Below, piece by piece: positions 48,329 through 64,000 of a stretch of DNA of 64,000 nt. The stretch is taken from the NCBI GenBank assembly GCA_951799445.1, contig OX637295.1:18662001-18726000 (forward strand), given 5' to 3'. Under the pieces are notes generated by a model, which saw only the letters and a program-made list of their open reading frames with translations, searched no databases and was not told the DNA's origin. How positions within the stretch are numbered: position 1 is the stretch's first letter; every line of letters starts with the position of its first letter. Both the position numbers and the translations under genes were made by a program. Source of the stretch: Pseudisothecium myosuroides (taxonomy: Eukaryota; Streptophyta; Bryopsida; Hypnales; Lembophyllaceae).

Positions 48329-49284
48329 TGCGTCATAATTATACCTATGAGACCGCAATTGTTCCTTTGTTATTTGGACTTAATACAGTTTATGTACAAA
48401 TGTAGCTTTGCAGAGGCACGAGACTTACAGTGTTTACATGTAAAAAGTTAAGCTTGTTTGGTCCGTTGTATAACATTCAGTAGTCTTCATGCCTTTTCCT
48501 TCATAGACCTTGCTCATCACATTCTTTCCTTCATGCAATGTGCTCATCATATTGAGCTTCCACTTGTCCACTAAGCTTCTGATGAAGTATTGTTGGATGT
48601 GGAATATTCCACACCATCTACAGTAGAATCAAGGAAGTGATATTGTATGCTATTGAATGTTATGTGAAGTCTTGTGTGGCTTTTCACAATAAAGAGAATT
48701 TGCATATACATAGTAGGATCCCCTCAAAGCCCAGGCTAGTTTATCCTGAAAGGATTGGAGGTTCAATTATTGGACAAAGATGTGCATGTTTTCTTGCTAC
48801 AAGAACCATGAAAGTCATTTGTCAGACACTTTTTGTCCATGACATTATAAGGTTCATTTACATAAAGCATAAATTTGGCTATAGCTAGCATTGATTTTGT
48901 TTGCATTCATTTGTCTAACCCTACTTCATCCACAAGGAGAACAACTAGTTGTTTTAGTTAAACGATTGATGGATAGGTACTAAATTTAAAGTTATTTCTT
49001 AAAATACTCAATCATCTTTATTGCTACATCACTTTTTTTCATATTTGAAATACTCCAGCAATGTTTCATGATTAGCATTGTCTTAAACTTTCATAGTTTA
49101 AACCAAACAAGTATACTTTATTCTAAAATAATGACAATTAGCATTTTGAAGAGCTGGGAGGAAGGAAGTGTCATTAAAGAGTGTGATAGATCCCTTGTAG
49201 ACTCCTCATTAAAGTCCTACTAAATAACTTCAAGCTCTACTAATTTATAACTATTTATAAAGTATTCTTATACATGTTTTGCAT
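48329..49284. other. Spacer segment C in unit 3
   Basis: Matches 13,020-13,460 and 14,130-14,900 of unit 1 but lacks both the TTAA element and the block with the small lysine-rich ORF. It ends at the deletion junction at about 49,284. Confidence 0.55.
48470..48663. mobile_element. 194-bp MITE related to the 5,767-7,051 element
   Basis: Ends ATAACATTCAGTAG and GCTATTGAATGTTAT, flanked by GT on each side. The equivalent place in unit 1 (near 13,162) is uninterrupted. Both family members contain a small palindrome around GTGGAATATTCCACACC. Confidence 0.55.
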
Positions 49285-49344
49285 GACCAAGCTCTAAAAG
49301 TGTTGTTTAACAAAGAGGTACAAATTGCTTCTTTCAATGTACTA

Positions 49345-49851
49345 AGGTAGGAGGCTTGAATGTTGGAGGGGCAATTACAATTGCCCAATAGATTGTCATG
49401 AATAGTGCAGAGAGTTTCAAAACTGAATCATAGTTCCTTCAATGTACTTTTTACTTTTAAATCGTGTTCTTAAATCCCTTTGAGTAAAATATACATTCAT
49501 GTAAGGCTAAAATAAATGAAACCATGATGTGGATCATTCTCTGAGAATCAAAATTATAAAAACTTCCTAAGTTTGAAGTTCCTAACTTCCTAAGTTTGAA
49601 ATTATAGAAACTTCTTGATTAATTTTGATTAAGACTTGTCTAGTCTAAGAGCACCAATAGCTACCTATGCACCTTTCACATTGAAAAATTGTAGTTAATT
49701 CATTCTAAGTCAAAAAATTACGATTTAAATTGTCAATGAACTGTTTCCCTTTTCTCTTTCTACCAAAAATATGTGAAAAATGTTAAACTTTACTGATTTT
49801 CATAGAGAGGTCCATTATCCCTTAGATAGTCGGTTTAAGAGCCTCCTATCT
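49345..49851. mobile_element. TA-flanked MITE with AGGTAGGAGGC ends, copy 1
   Basis: 507 bp starting AGGTAGGAGGCTTGAA and ending TAAGAGCCTCCTATCT, with TA at 49,343-49,344 and 49,852-49,853. Unit 2 is uninterrupted at about 23,430 (AATGTCCTAATTGC). No coding frame. Confidence 0.75.
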
Positions 49852-50059
49852 TAATTGCATTTTGTGTTCATCTGTCTTCAACTTTTCACTAAGCCGTTTG
49901 CCGAGGATGTGAAAATCCGAGGTGATAAAAAAGAGGTTCAAGTCAAACAAGAAATGAAGAATTGACAACAGCTCATTTCTACTGCAAACGAATTAACTCA
50001 GACAGGACCACAGAATTAACAGCAAACCGCATAAACGCACTGCCTTGACTAAAAGACCA

Positions 50060-50507
50060 GCCTCAAGGATGATTCATTTGCTCCTGCAAGCTCTGGAGCA
50101 TTTGAATGTAAGGTAGCCTCAAGGATGATTCATTTGCTCCTGCAAGCTCTTGAGCATTTGAATGTAAGGTAGCCTCAAGGATGATTCATTTGCTCCTGCA
50201 AGCTCTTGAGCATTTGAATGTAAGGTAGCCTCAAGGATGATTCATTTGCTCCTGCAAGCTCTCGAGCATTTGAATGTAAGGTAGCCTCAAGGATGATTCA
50301 TTTGCTCCTGCAAGCTCTTGAGCATTTGAATGTAAGGTAGCCTCAAGGATGATTCATTTGCTCCTGCAAGCTCTCGAGCATTTGAATGTAAGGTAGCCTC
50401 AAGGATGATTCATTTGCTCCTGCAAGCTCTCGAGCATTTGAATGTAAGGTAGCCTCAAGGATGATTCATTTGCTCCTGCAAGCTCTTGAGCATTTGAATG
50501 TAAGGTA
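50060..50507. repeat. Minisatellite, eight copies of a 56-bp unit
   Basis: The units start GCCTCAAGGATGATTC at 50,060, 50,116, 50,172, 50,228, 50,284, 50,340, 50,396 and 50,452. They are almost identical, varying mainly at CTCTGG/CTCTTG/CTCTCG. Each unit ends in TAAGGTAG, which is also the left edge of the MITE that follows. Units 1 and 2 have only a single related segment (about 10,560), so the array expanded here. Confidence 0.9.
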
Positions 50508-50912
50508 GGAGGCTCAGAAATGGCACATCTAAGAGCTGGTCCGCCTTTTTATGTATTTCCTTGGGCAGAAATATTTTTAGCTCATTTTCCAGACAAAGAG
50601 AAATCGATGAGAAATCTAACACAAGTAATTTTGTATTTTTCCAATCATTTTTGAATTACTTATGAGTTTTCAAACGAGTTGGGTCTTAGGTCCCTATTTA
50701 TGACCCTAGGTCTTTCATAAACTGTTCACTTGCAATTCTAAAGAAAGATGGGGAAAGCAAAGAGAAGGATTGGCTATTGCAATTAATATTGTTTTTTTTC
50801 CTTGATTCATTCAATGACTATAGAGGTCAATTTTAGAACCACCTCATGTCCATTTCACAGTCATTTATAGGGGCAATTCTTAATGCCTGTGCCATTTTAG
50901 AGCCTCCTACCT
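50503..50912. mobile_element. TA-flanked MITE with AGGTAGGAGGC ends, copy 2
   Basis: 410 bp, starts AGGTAGGAGGCTCAGAAATG and ends CATTTTAGAGCCTCCTACCT. TA lies at 50,501-50,502, and a decayed CA at 50,913-50,914. Its first five bases coincide with the end of the last minisatellite unit. Confidence 0.65.
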
Positions 50913-50927
50913 CAAGGTAACAGTTAA

Positions 50928-51850
50928 TAGGCTCTAAAATTTATATTGCAAAGAGCAAAAAGTTGAAAAATTGTTTTTTTCCCATGTCTAACCACAGAAT
51001 CTTACACTAGACTAAAATAAGAATGTGTGGAAGAAATTTCAAAAACTTTAATTGACCACTAAGATTACAAGATACTTGCATTTAAAGTGAAGAAAACGAG
51101 TTTTTGGCACCTTGTTCAACTAAATTTTTTGACTTTGAATCTTCTTAACTTAAAATTATTGCACTACTAATTTTGAATTTTGAATTTTTTGTTGAAGAAT
51201 TGATTGAGTTGACAATCAAGGAAAAAATTAAAAAGACACGCACTTGATTTTCATTCTTAAAAAAAATTGTTAAGTAGAAGTAGGTTCAAGATTGAACAAG
51301 AAATTGAATCGTTAATAGTTCTAAGATGGAATTGAAATACATCAATCTCACTGGTGAGATTGTTCTAGCAAGTAAATTTAACCAATCAAACAATTTTTTT
51401 GAAAAATTGTAAAAATTGCATTCAGAAATTTTATAATAATATTTTTTCAAGCAAATGCATAGATTGTTTGAAAAACAAAATTGTGTATAACTTTCTCATC
51501 ACTAGTCCAAATAGAATGAATCAAATCTATCTATCAAATCTATCTACCTATCAAATCTATCTACCTATCAAATCTATCCTATCTATCAATCTATCAAATC
51601 TATCCTATCTAGACAAAAGTACTTTCTATGAGATTTTCTTTTTGCTACCCAATGACCCCGTTTTGGGCTTAGGGTGGCATAACTTTTGCTTTCGGGCACC
51701 AATTGTAATAAAAATGATATTCCTAAGAAGCTGATGAATTTACCAATCTCCAAAAAAAGTTTCAAAAAATCAAGATAAAAATTGAGACCATAGGAGCCTA
51801 CCTAAAATCCATTTCCTCCCCTTGGGAGAACAATGGGACTTTACTGGTCA
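50928..51850. mobile_element. Degraded TTAA-type element, reverse orientation
   Basis: Reads as the reverse complement of 37,763-38,685. TTAA lies at 50,924-50,927, followed by the diverged right terminus; the other end, near 51,840, reads ACAATGGGACTTTACTGG and lacks a clean TTAA. A TCTATCTA-type microsatellite (51,520-51,612) expanded inside it. Confidence 0.55.
51520..51612. repeat. TCTA/TCAAATC microsatellite
   Basis: Imperfect run of ATCTATC and CAAATCTATC blocks inside a decayed TTAA element. Confidence 0.8.
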
Positions 51851-52186
51851 AACCAGTAAGTTCAAAAATTCATAATATATTGATAATGTGTCCAAAAACA
51901 CATTTCAAGGGAATTGAAAACCCTTCTAATTGCTATCAACACCCAACTCAAAGTAAGACAATTTAATATCAGTGACCAAGCTGAGATGCTTATTCGGACG
52001 CTTTAACCACACTATAATTTCACACTGCCAAACTGGTCCTGATGTATCAGAGCTATTCAAACTGTAATTTGCCAGCGAGGTACTGGCATCAAATAATTCA
52101 ATACATCTGTGTGCATCTTTCTGTATTTGAGATAACTAACTAAGCTTACATGCTAAATTATAAGTTAGACTGGTTGTAAACTCAAC
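51851..52186. other. 3' flank of the cysteine desulfurase gene
   Basis: Downstream of the minus-strand stop codon; probably contains its 3' untranslated region. No separate gene seen. Confidence 0.4.
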
Positions 52187-57909
<5,723 letters not shown>

Positions 57910-58690
57910 CAACAACACAAGCTCTTGAATGTCTCAAAGCAAGCACAACTGGTGGAAGTTGTACTAGAGGAGTGAGCCTGCATGACTTAGCTGTCTTCCC
58001 ATTCACTGCGAAACTATTTGTACTGCTCAGGATAGTGCATGGGATGTTGCATACTGTTGTGTTGGGAATCTATGGACCCGGCCAAGTTGCACTTTCTCTA
58101 GAGTTTCCAGCTGTGGTAACTGCAACCCGTTTCTTTAACCGACCTCTCAAGATTCTTGCTAAAATTGTGGAGTAGTCACTATTCATGAGAGCCTGAGGTC
58201 AATTTTGGGTACACCTAATTTTTAACACTTTGAAATTTTATAGGTTATTCACATGGTGTGAAAAAAATTGCATGCATGCAAAGAGATTCTGAGATCAGCT
58301 AAGGTAGGAGGTCCTTAAATGGACCATTTAAGCCCACATACCTCATCAATGACAGTAGTAGATTTTGTAGAGAATATGTCATCTATTCCTAAATAGGAGA
58401 CGCATTTAGAACCCGCTCCATTTAACCCCTAAAGGACGAGCCTACTATTTTTAGCAACATAGCAATTTTAGACAGGTACGTGTGACTAGAGATTTTCATA
58501 TTTTAAGCTGAAATTTTAATAGAAGGTGGGGACGAGGAATATCTTTCATGTGCACTAAATTTCATGACATTTCGAAATAGGAGTCAAAAGTTATGGCCTA
58601 ATATGTTACTTTTTTCACCAGGTGGGCAGTCCGGGCAGATCTGAAAAAATCACTTTTTTCAAAATAAAAAATTTGAAATTGGTTTTCTAA

Positions 58691-58766
<76 letters not shown>

Positions 58767-61700
58767 AGAGCTTTGAATCATTCCATTTCAATCAATGAGT
58801 CAAAAATTATGAGGAATTTTAGTTTGCGGGCAATTATGGATTTTCTACTCTGAAATAAACTTTGAAATTGTTTATTTCACTCAATTTTCAATATTTTTTG
58901 AAAAAAATAAAATTATAGGATTATAAATTTTTTATTACAACATTACAAGCACTGCGATTGAAAATTTTCAATTCCATAATTAAATTCTTAACAATTTAGT
59001 GTTTTGAATCCTTCTCTACTTTTTTCTACTTACTATTTTTTTCCTATATGTTGTACAATTCCAAATGATTTGAAATTTTCTAAGCATGTAGCCAACTTGT
59101 TTAGAAATAAGATTTCAAAGAAGCACCACCATTTTGGACATTTTTTCATACAAATGTGACCTTGTGAAGTGCAGCTGCCCTGTTTTTTGCAGGGACAAAA
59201 AAAGGATTTTTGCCAATTCAAATGCTAATATCTTCCAATCTGCACAGTGAAAAATTCTGAAATTTTTTCCACGTCTTTTAAAACTAGAATACTATAAAAT
59301 CCTATGGTTATATGTGTCTAAAAATTATTTTTTCTAAAATTTGGTATTTGTACTAGAAATGGTAGTTTTGGAGCGTTTTTGGTGAAAACATAATAAGGAA
59401 CTTTATGGGTTAAGGACCTCCTACCTTACTCTATGCCAGACCACAGTCTCAGATGAATTGGACCTGGTTGTCGGGATTTTTATGGAGTACTAGAGGGAGT
59501 GTACATGCCATTCATTGGACCAGTGGATCTGCGAATCTGGAATTTTTTGAAAAGAAGCACCAATTCAAAAACAGATTCTTTCCAATGAAATTTCGTTCCA
59601 TTTGTGTAAAAAAAAAGAGAAAAAAACAGAATCACGACAACAAGTCCTACTTGCAGAACTGAAATACAGGATTGGAATTTGACAATCAAGGCAGGTGGTA
59701 CACCCAAAATCAACATGGATGTATTTTTTATTTATTTTTTGACACAAATGAAACGGAATTTCATTGCAAAAATAAAAAATACAACACCTTAGCCACAAGT
59801 GGCTTGGGAACACACTCATAACCACAAATAGAGACACAACATGGATGTATGTGAAGAAACGATTTTAGAACGTCTACCCAAAAAACTTTGACCCTACTTC
59901 ATAACTTTTACATAGAGTATTCAAATATTGCATTCTTTGAAAGTTGTCACCTAGCACCTTAGAAAACCCACTTGTGAGTCCTCTTGTATAATTTGGTGCT
60001 TTATGGTTTGGTGTTGTTTCGATGTTTTCTTTCTCCAAGGTGTTGCCTTCGGCTTTCCACTGTTTCTTCTTGGTTATTTTCTTAGAACAAACCCTTATTT
60101 TAAAAATAAAATAAAAAATAAAAAACTGATACTGCATTCTTTGGTGCATTGGAACCTCTTTTCACTTGCCAACAAGAAAATCAATGAAAAGTTGACCTGT
60201 TGAATAATAATAGCAAAAATTGGCGGTATTGGAGGTACCCACCTTAAGTTAAAGAATGACAATGAATCTTCGAGATTTTTTTATTTTTTTATTTTTCTCT
60301 TTCTGAACAAATGGGAAACCCACTGCATTAAAAAAAGTCTTTTGAGACTGTGGCAGTTGAAGAATTGTCTCACACATTATCATCAAGACTATTTGCGGGT
60401 TTGGTCAGCTGTAAAGTGATGGAATGTCACACGGCAGTTATTCGGCCATCGAAATTCAGTCATCACTAATATTTATTGGGGTACAGTATATATATTTTTT
60501 TTTTATTTTTTATTTTTTATTTTTTATTTTTTATTTTTTTTTAAACAAATGGACACATCCATTGCAAGTGGAGTACAGTATATTTTTCGATGGGCCGCCC
60601 ACATTCCATCATGTTCAATGCACACATGACATGTAAGATGACATATAGTGATGCGGACATGTCACATAATTCTAAGTGTGACACTATATATATGGTTTAT
60701 TTTCTCCCTCTCTTTCTTTATTTCTTGACACTACACAATTTGTGGTTTATCAATAAATGTCAAAGTCTCTCGGTTGGTTGGTATGTACTTTTATTTTGCA
60801 ATGAAATTCCGTTTCATTTGTGTCAAAAATTAAAAATTAAAAAATAAAAAAATATCAAAGTCTAACTTCTGTGGGTATGAAAACTAATATGTCAAAAGAA
60901 AAAGAAAACAAGCATTTTTCTTTGAAATTTCCACACAACATGTAGTCGAGGAGTAGTTTCAATGCACAATAATTTTCATAACTATTGACTACACGGTTAA
61001 AAATCTATTGTATGATATGTAGTTTTTGTTGCTCAGTGCGCAGTCTAGGCAGCTCCAAAAACATCACTTTTCGAAAAAATAAAATTTGAACTTGGTTTCC
61101 TATATTTACATATACATAGAAAGCTTTTAATCATTTCGTTTTGATTTATGAGATGAAAGTTATGAGGAGTTTTAGTTTGCGGGCAATTATGGAATCTCTG
61201 TTTTAAAATAAACTTTAAAGTCTTTTATTTAATTCAATTTTCACTATTTTTGGGAAAAAAAAAACAATGGATGTAGATTGTTAATTATAACATTATAACC
61301 ATTGGAATTGGCATTTCTCAATTCCATGACTAAATTCTTAACAATTTAGTATTTTAAATCATACTCTACTTCTTTCTACTTGGTATTTTTTCTTTAAGTA
61401 TGAATATGAAATTTATTTTTTTGAAATTTTTTGAATGTATTCCCAACTTATTTCTTCAACATATTATGGAGAGTAACAAGTTGTAGTATCTACTTATTTT
61501 GTGTAAAAAGTTTGAAGGTTGAAACCTAACCATTTGGGAAGAATTGAAAATACTTCTTTTTGAAATTTAAGCAATATGATCATGCAATTGGTAAGGTTTT
61601 TTATTTTGAAATTTTAGGAGGGTGAACTCTCCCAAGTTAACTAAAGGATCTTATGCGTGGATTTGTTAATGATTAAATACATATAAAGATTTTAGTCTTG

Positions 61701-64000
61701 CTTTGGATTTGAGTACTTTGAAGCAGTTTTGGGCCCAAAAACATCAAATTCATTTAGGGGTTAAATTTTATGATTTAGCCCTTGAAGTCCCAAGGCCTTC
61801 TTTTTTTTTGTCAAAAAACGTTCAAAACTATCATTTCTAGTGCAAAGAGAAATTTTATTATTATTATTATTATTAATATTATTGCATATCTAACCATAGG
61901 ATCTTGCAATAGAATTCTATGAGAATTTGTGGAAGAAATTTCAGAAACTCCAATTGCATAGATTGCAAGATATTTGTGAAGAAAATATATTGTTTGGGCA
62001 TTGTATAAAAACTAGTTTATAAGATTTGAATCCTTTTAAGTTAAACTTCTTGCATTTCAAACCTTGCATTCAAATAGTGTTGGAAATGAGTGCCTCAACC
62101 TTAATCCCAATTGTGAGATTGTTCTAATAATCAAAGTTAAGCTTGTATGAAAATTGAGGTAAAAAAGGTTTCCAATACGTTACGCTTTCATGAAGATGCC
62201 TTGATTGCCTACAAAACAAGATACTCCATAATTTTTTCAAGTCTTGTTTTTGTTTTAATTTTTGCTACCCACTCTCAACTATAATGAGCTTTGTGTGGCA
62301 TAACTTTTGCTCGTGGGCACCAATTGAAATGAGAAACTTATTTCCAAAAATCTTGTCTATTTTTCAATATTGAATTTTTTTTCCAAAAAATCATGCCAAA
62401 AATTGAGATCACATATTCACAAGAACATGTGTGAATTGTCAAGTGTCATCTGAGGATACGCTTGGGATTATTGGAATTAACCCCCTAAAGGACCAAACAA
62501 CATTTTTTGGCAACATAAAAATTGTGGGCATCTCACTAAAAATGGATTTTTTTAATTTTTTTCCTTTAAAATTTTCACACAACATGTAGTCAAGGAGTAG
62601 CTTCAATGCACAATAGTTTTCATAACCTTTGACTACATGGTTTAAAATCTATTGTATAATATGTAAATTTTTTTACAACCCATGTAGCTCAAAAAACAAG
62701 GAATAAAAATTTGGAATTGTTTTTTTAGACTTATATATGTGTGGAAATCTTTGAATCATTCCACTTTGATTAATGAAATGAAAGTTATGAGGAGTTTTAG
62801 TTTGTGGGTAGTTATGGAATCTCTATTCTAAAATAAACTTTGAAGTCCTTTGTTTAACTCAATTTTCAATATTTTTTGAAATAAAATAAAAATAATAGGA
62901 TGTAGATTGTTTATTACATCATTACAATCACTGGAATTGACATTTTTCAATTCTATAACTAAAATCTTAACAATTTAGTATTATAAATCATACTCTATTT
63001 TTTTCTACTTACTTTTTTTTTTCAAGTATGAATATGAAATTTTATTTTTTGAAATTTTTTACATATATTCTCAACTTATTTCTTCAACATATTATGGAGT
63101 GTTGAAAGTTGTAGGATCTACACATTTTGGGGTTAAATGTTTGAAAGATGAAATCTAACCATTTGGAAAGAGTTGAAAATACTTATTTTTGAATTCCAAA
63201 CATCATGCCTTTGCAATAGGTAAGGTCTTTTATTTTGAAATTTTAGCAGGGTGTACTCTAACAATTTAAGGTAGAACCACCTATATACCCGATCATTTAA
63301 GTGATTTCAGGACAAATGAAGAGTAGTGTGAGGTAGTAGAAATTTTTCTCATATAGAGGGATAAGAAATATTGGACTGTGAATTTTTTCTAATTTTATTG
63401 CTAAAATTCAAATTACTATGAATTTTCGAAGCCAAAAAGTGTTCCGAATCTATAACCAATTTCTACAATCTTCTAGTTCCGCTCATAGCCAAACTACTTT
63501 CTTACTTACTACTTCCCATGCATTTTGGGACATGTGTCATGATCTTATTCATCCCAACCTTGAAATGGAGAAAAACACACATTCCTAACTTGAGCGCCCT
63601 GACTGGCTTGAAATAGTACACCCTATAGGTTGGGCATCCTTCTTTGGGTCTGAAATGGGTGGTCCTATCTTAACTAAGGATCCTATGGTTGGATTTGTTA
63701 AAAAATAAATACATATGAAGATTTTAGCCTTGCTTTGAAGACTAGTATTTTAAAGTAGTTTTGGGCCTCTAAACATGAATTCAAAGAACTTTAGGGGTTA
63801 AAATGGCGTGCTTCTCTGCTAATCTTTCTACAATACAATCTACACTTTTTTTGAAACTTTTCTTAACAAATATTGAGCACATCCCTCTCCGTATCTGAAC
63901 AAAGAGCATTCTCATTTCAAGCCAACCTCAAAGGCAAGAAAAAGGGGTACAATAATGTGCATTCAAACACCACCAGTAACACTCAGTATTAAACTACATT

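Larger units (their letters stand above)
30099..50059. repeat. Tandem segmental duplication, unit 3 (rearranged, kinase deleted)
   Basis: The stretch 30,099-32,782 follows units 1 and 2 closely, then homology stops and about 10.7 kb of unique DNA begins. The CTL gene (43,576-47,354) and its 3' spacer (to about 49,280) correspond to the CTL remnant and spacer of units 1 and 2. At about 49,284 the spacer jumps directly to the segment that in units 1 and 2 precedes the CTL remnant (unit 2 position about 23,372). A kinase, its promoter and several kb are therefore missing. Similarity fades near 50,060, where a minisatellite starts. Confidence 0.75.

Overview
Nuclear DNA of a land plant. The window is AT-rich and intron-containing, and it holds a ten-exon plastid-targeted cysteine desulfurase gene, a plant-type choline-transporter-like (CTL/SLC44) gene, TKL/RLCK-type kinase genes, a copia fragment with a plant-type initiator-Met primer site, a hAT transposase and Stowaway-like MITEs. 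The transposon load and paralogous array would suit a seed-free plant (fern, lycophyte or bryophyte), but the sequence alone does not settle the lineage.

Layout. About 1-50,060 is a tandem segmental duplication. Unit 1 is about 1-17,162, unit 2 about 17,163-30,098 and unit 3 about 30,099-50,060. Each unit starts with the 5' flank of a minus-strand kinase gene and a GC-richer segment. Units 1 and 2 then carry AT-rich DNA, a 3' remnant of the CTL gene, a conserved spacer and another kinase gene. The unit 1 kinase (15,843-17,162) is open but has HRE in place of the catalytic HRD. The unit 2 kinase (28,789-30,098) keeps HRD but has a one-base frameshift. The 5' flank of a further kinase copy occupies the first few hundred bases. 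Unit 3 has lost its kinase by deletion but holds all recognisable CTL exons (43,576-47,354), with one in-frame stop. It also holds about 10 kb found in no other unit: an LTR-like promoter region, a 1,540-bp foldback element, MITEs, a SINE-like element and a hAT transposase with four in-frame stops.

The paralogous units serve as empty-site controls, so many insertions can be delimited to the base. The most striking are about ten elements of roughly 0.4-1.3 kb with termini like CCCCTAAAGGAC and TTAA target duplications, which is a piggyBac-like signature. Other families have TA duplications (Stowaway/mariner-like), a hAT-like MITE, two TIR families without an assigned superfamily, and several very short LINE-tail insertions with perfect target duplications.

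From 52,187 to 57,909 (minus strand) is an intact chloroplast SufS/NFS2 cysteine desulfurase gene of 472 codons, the one clearly functional housekeeping gene. From about 58.3 kb to the end is a cluster of nested MITEs, LINE tails and TTAA elements without host genes. No rRNA, convincing tRNA gene or CRISPR array was seen.
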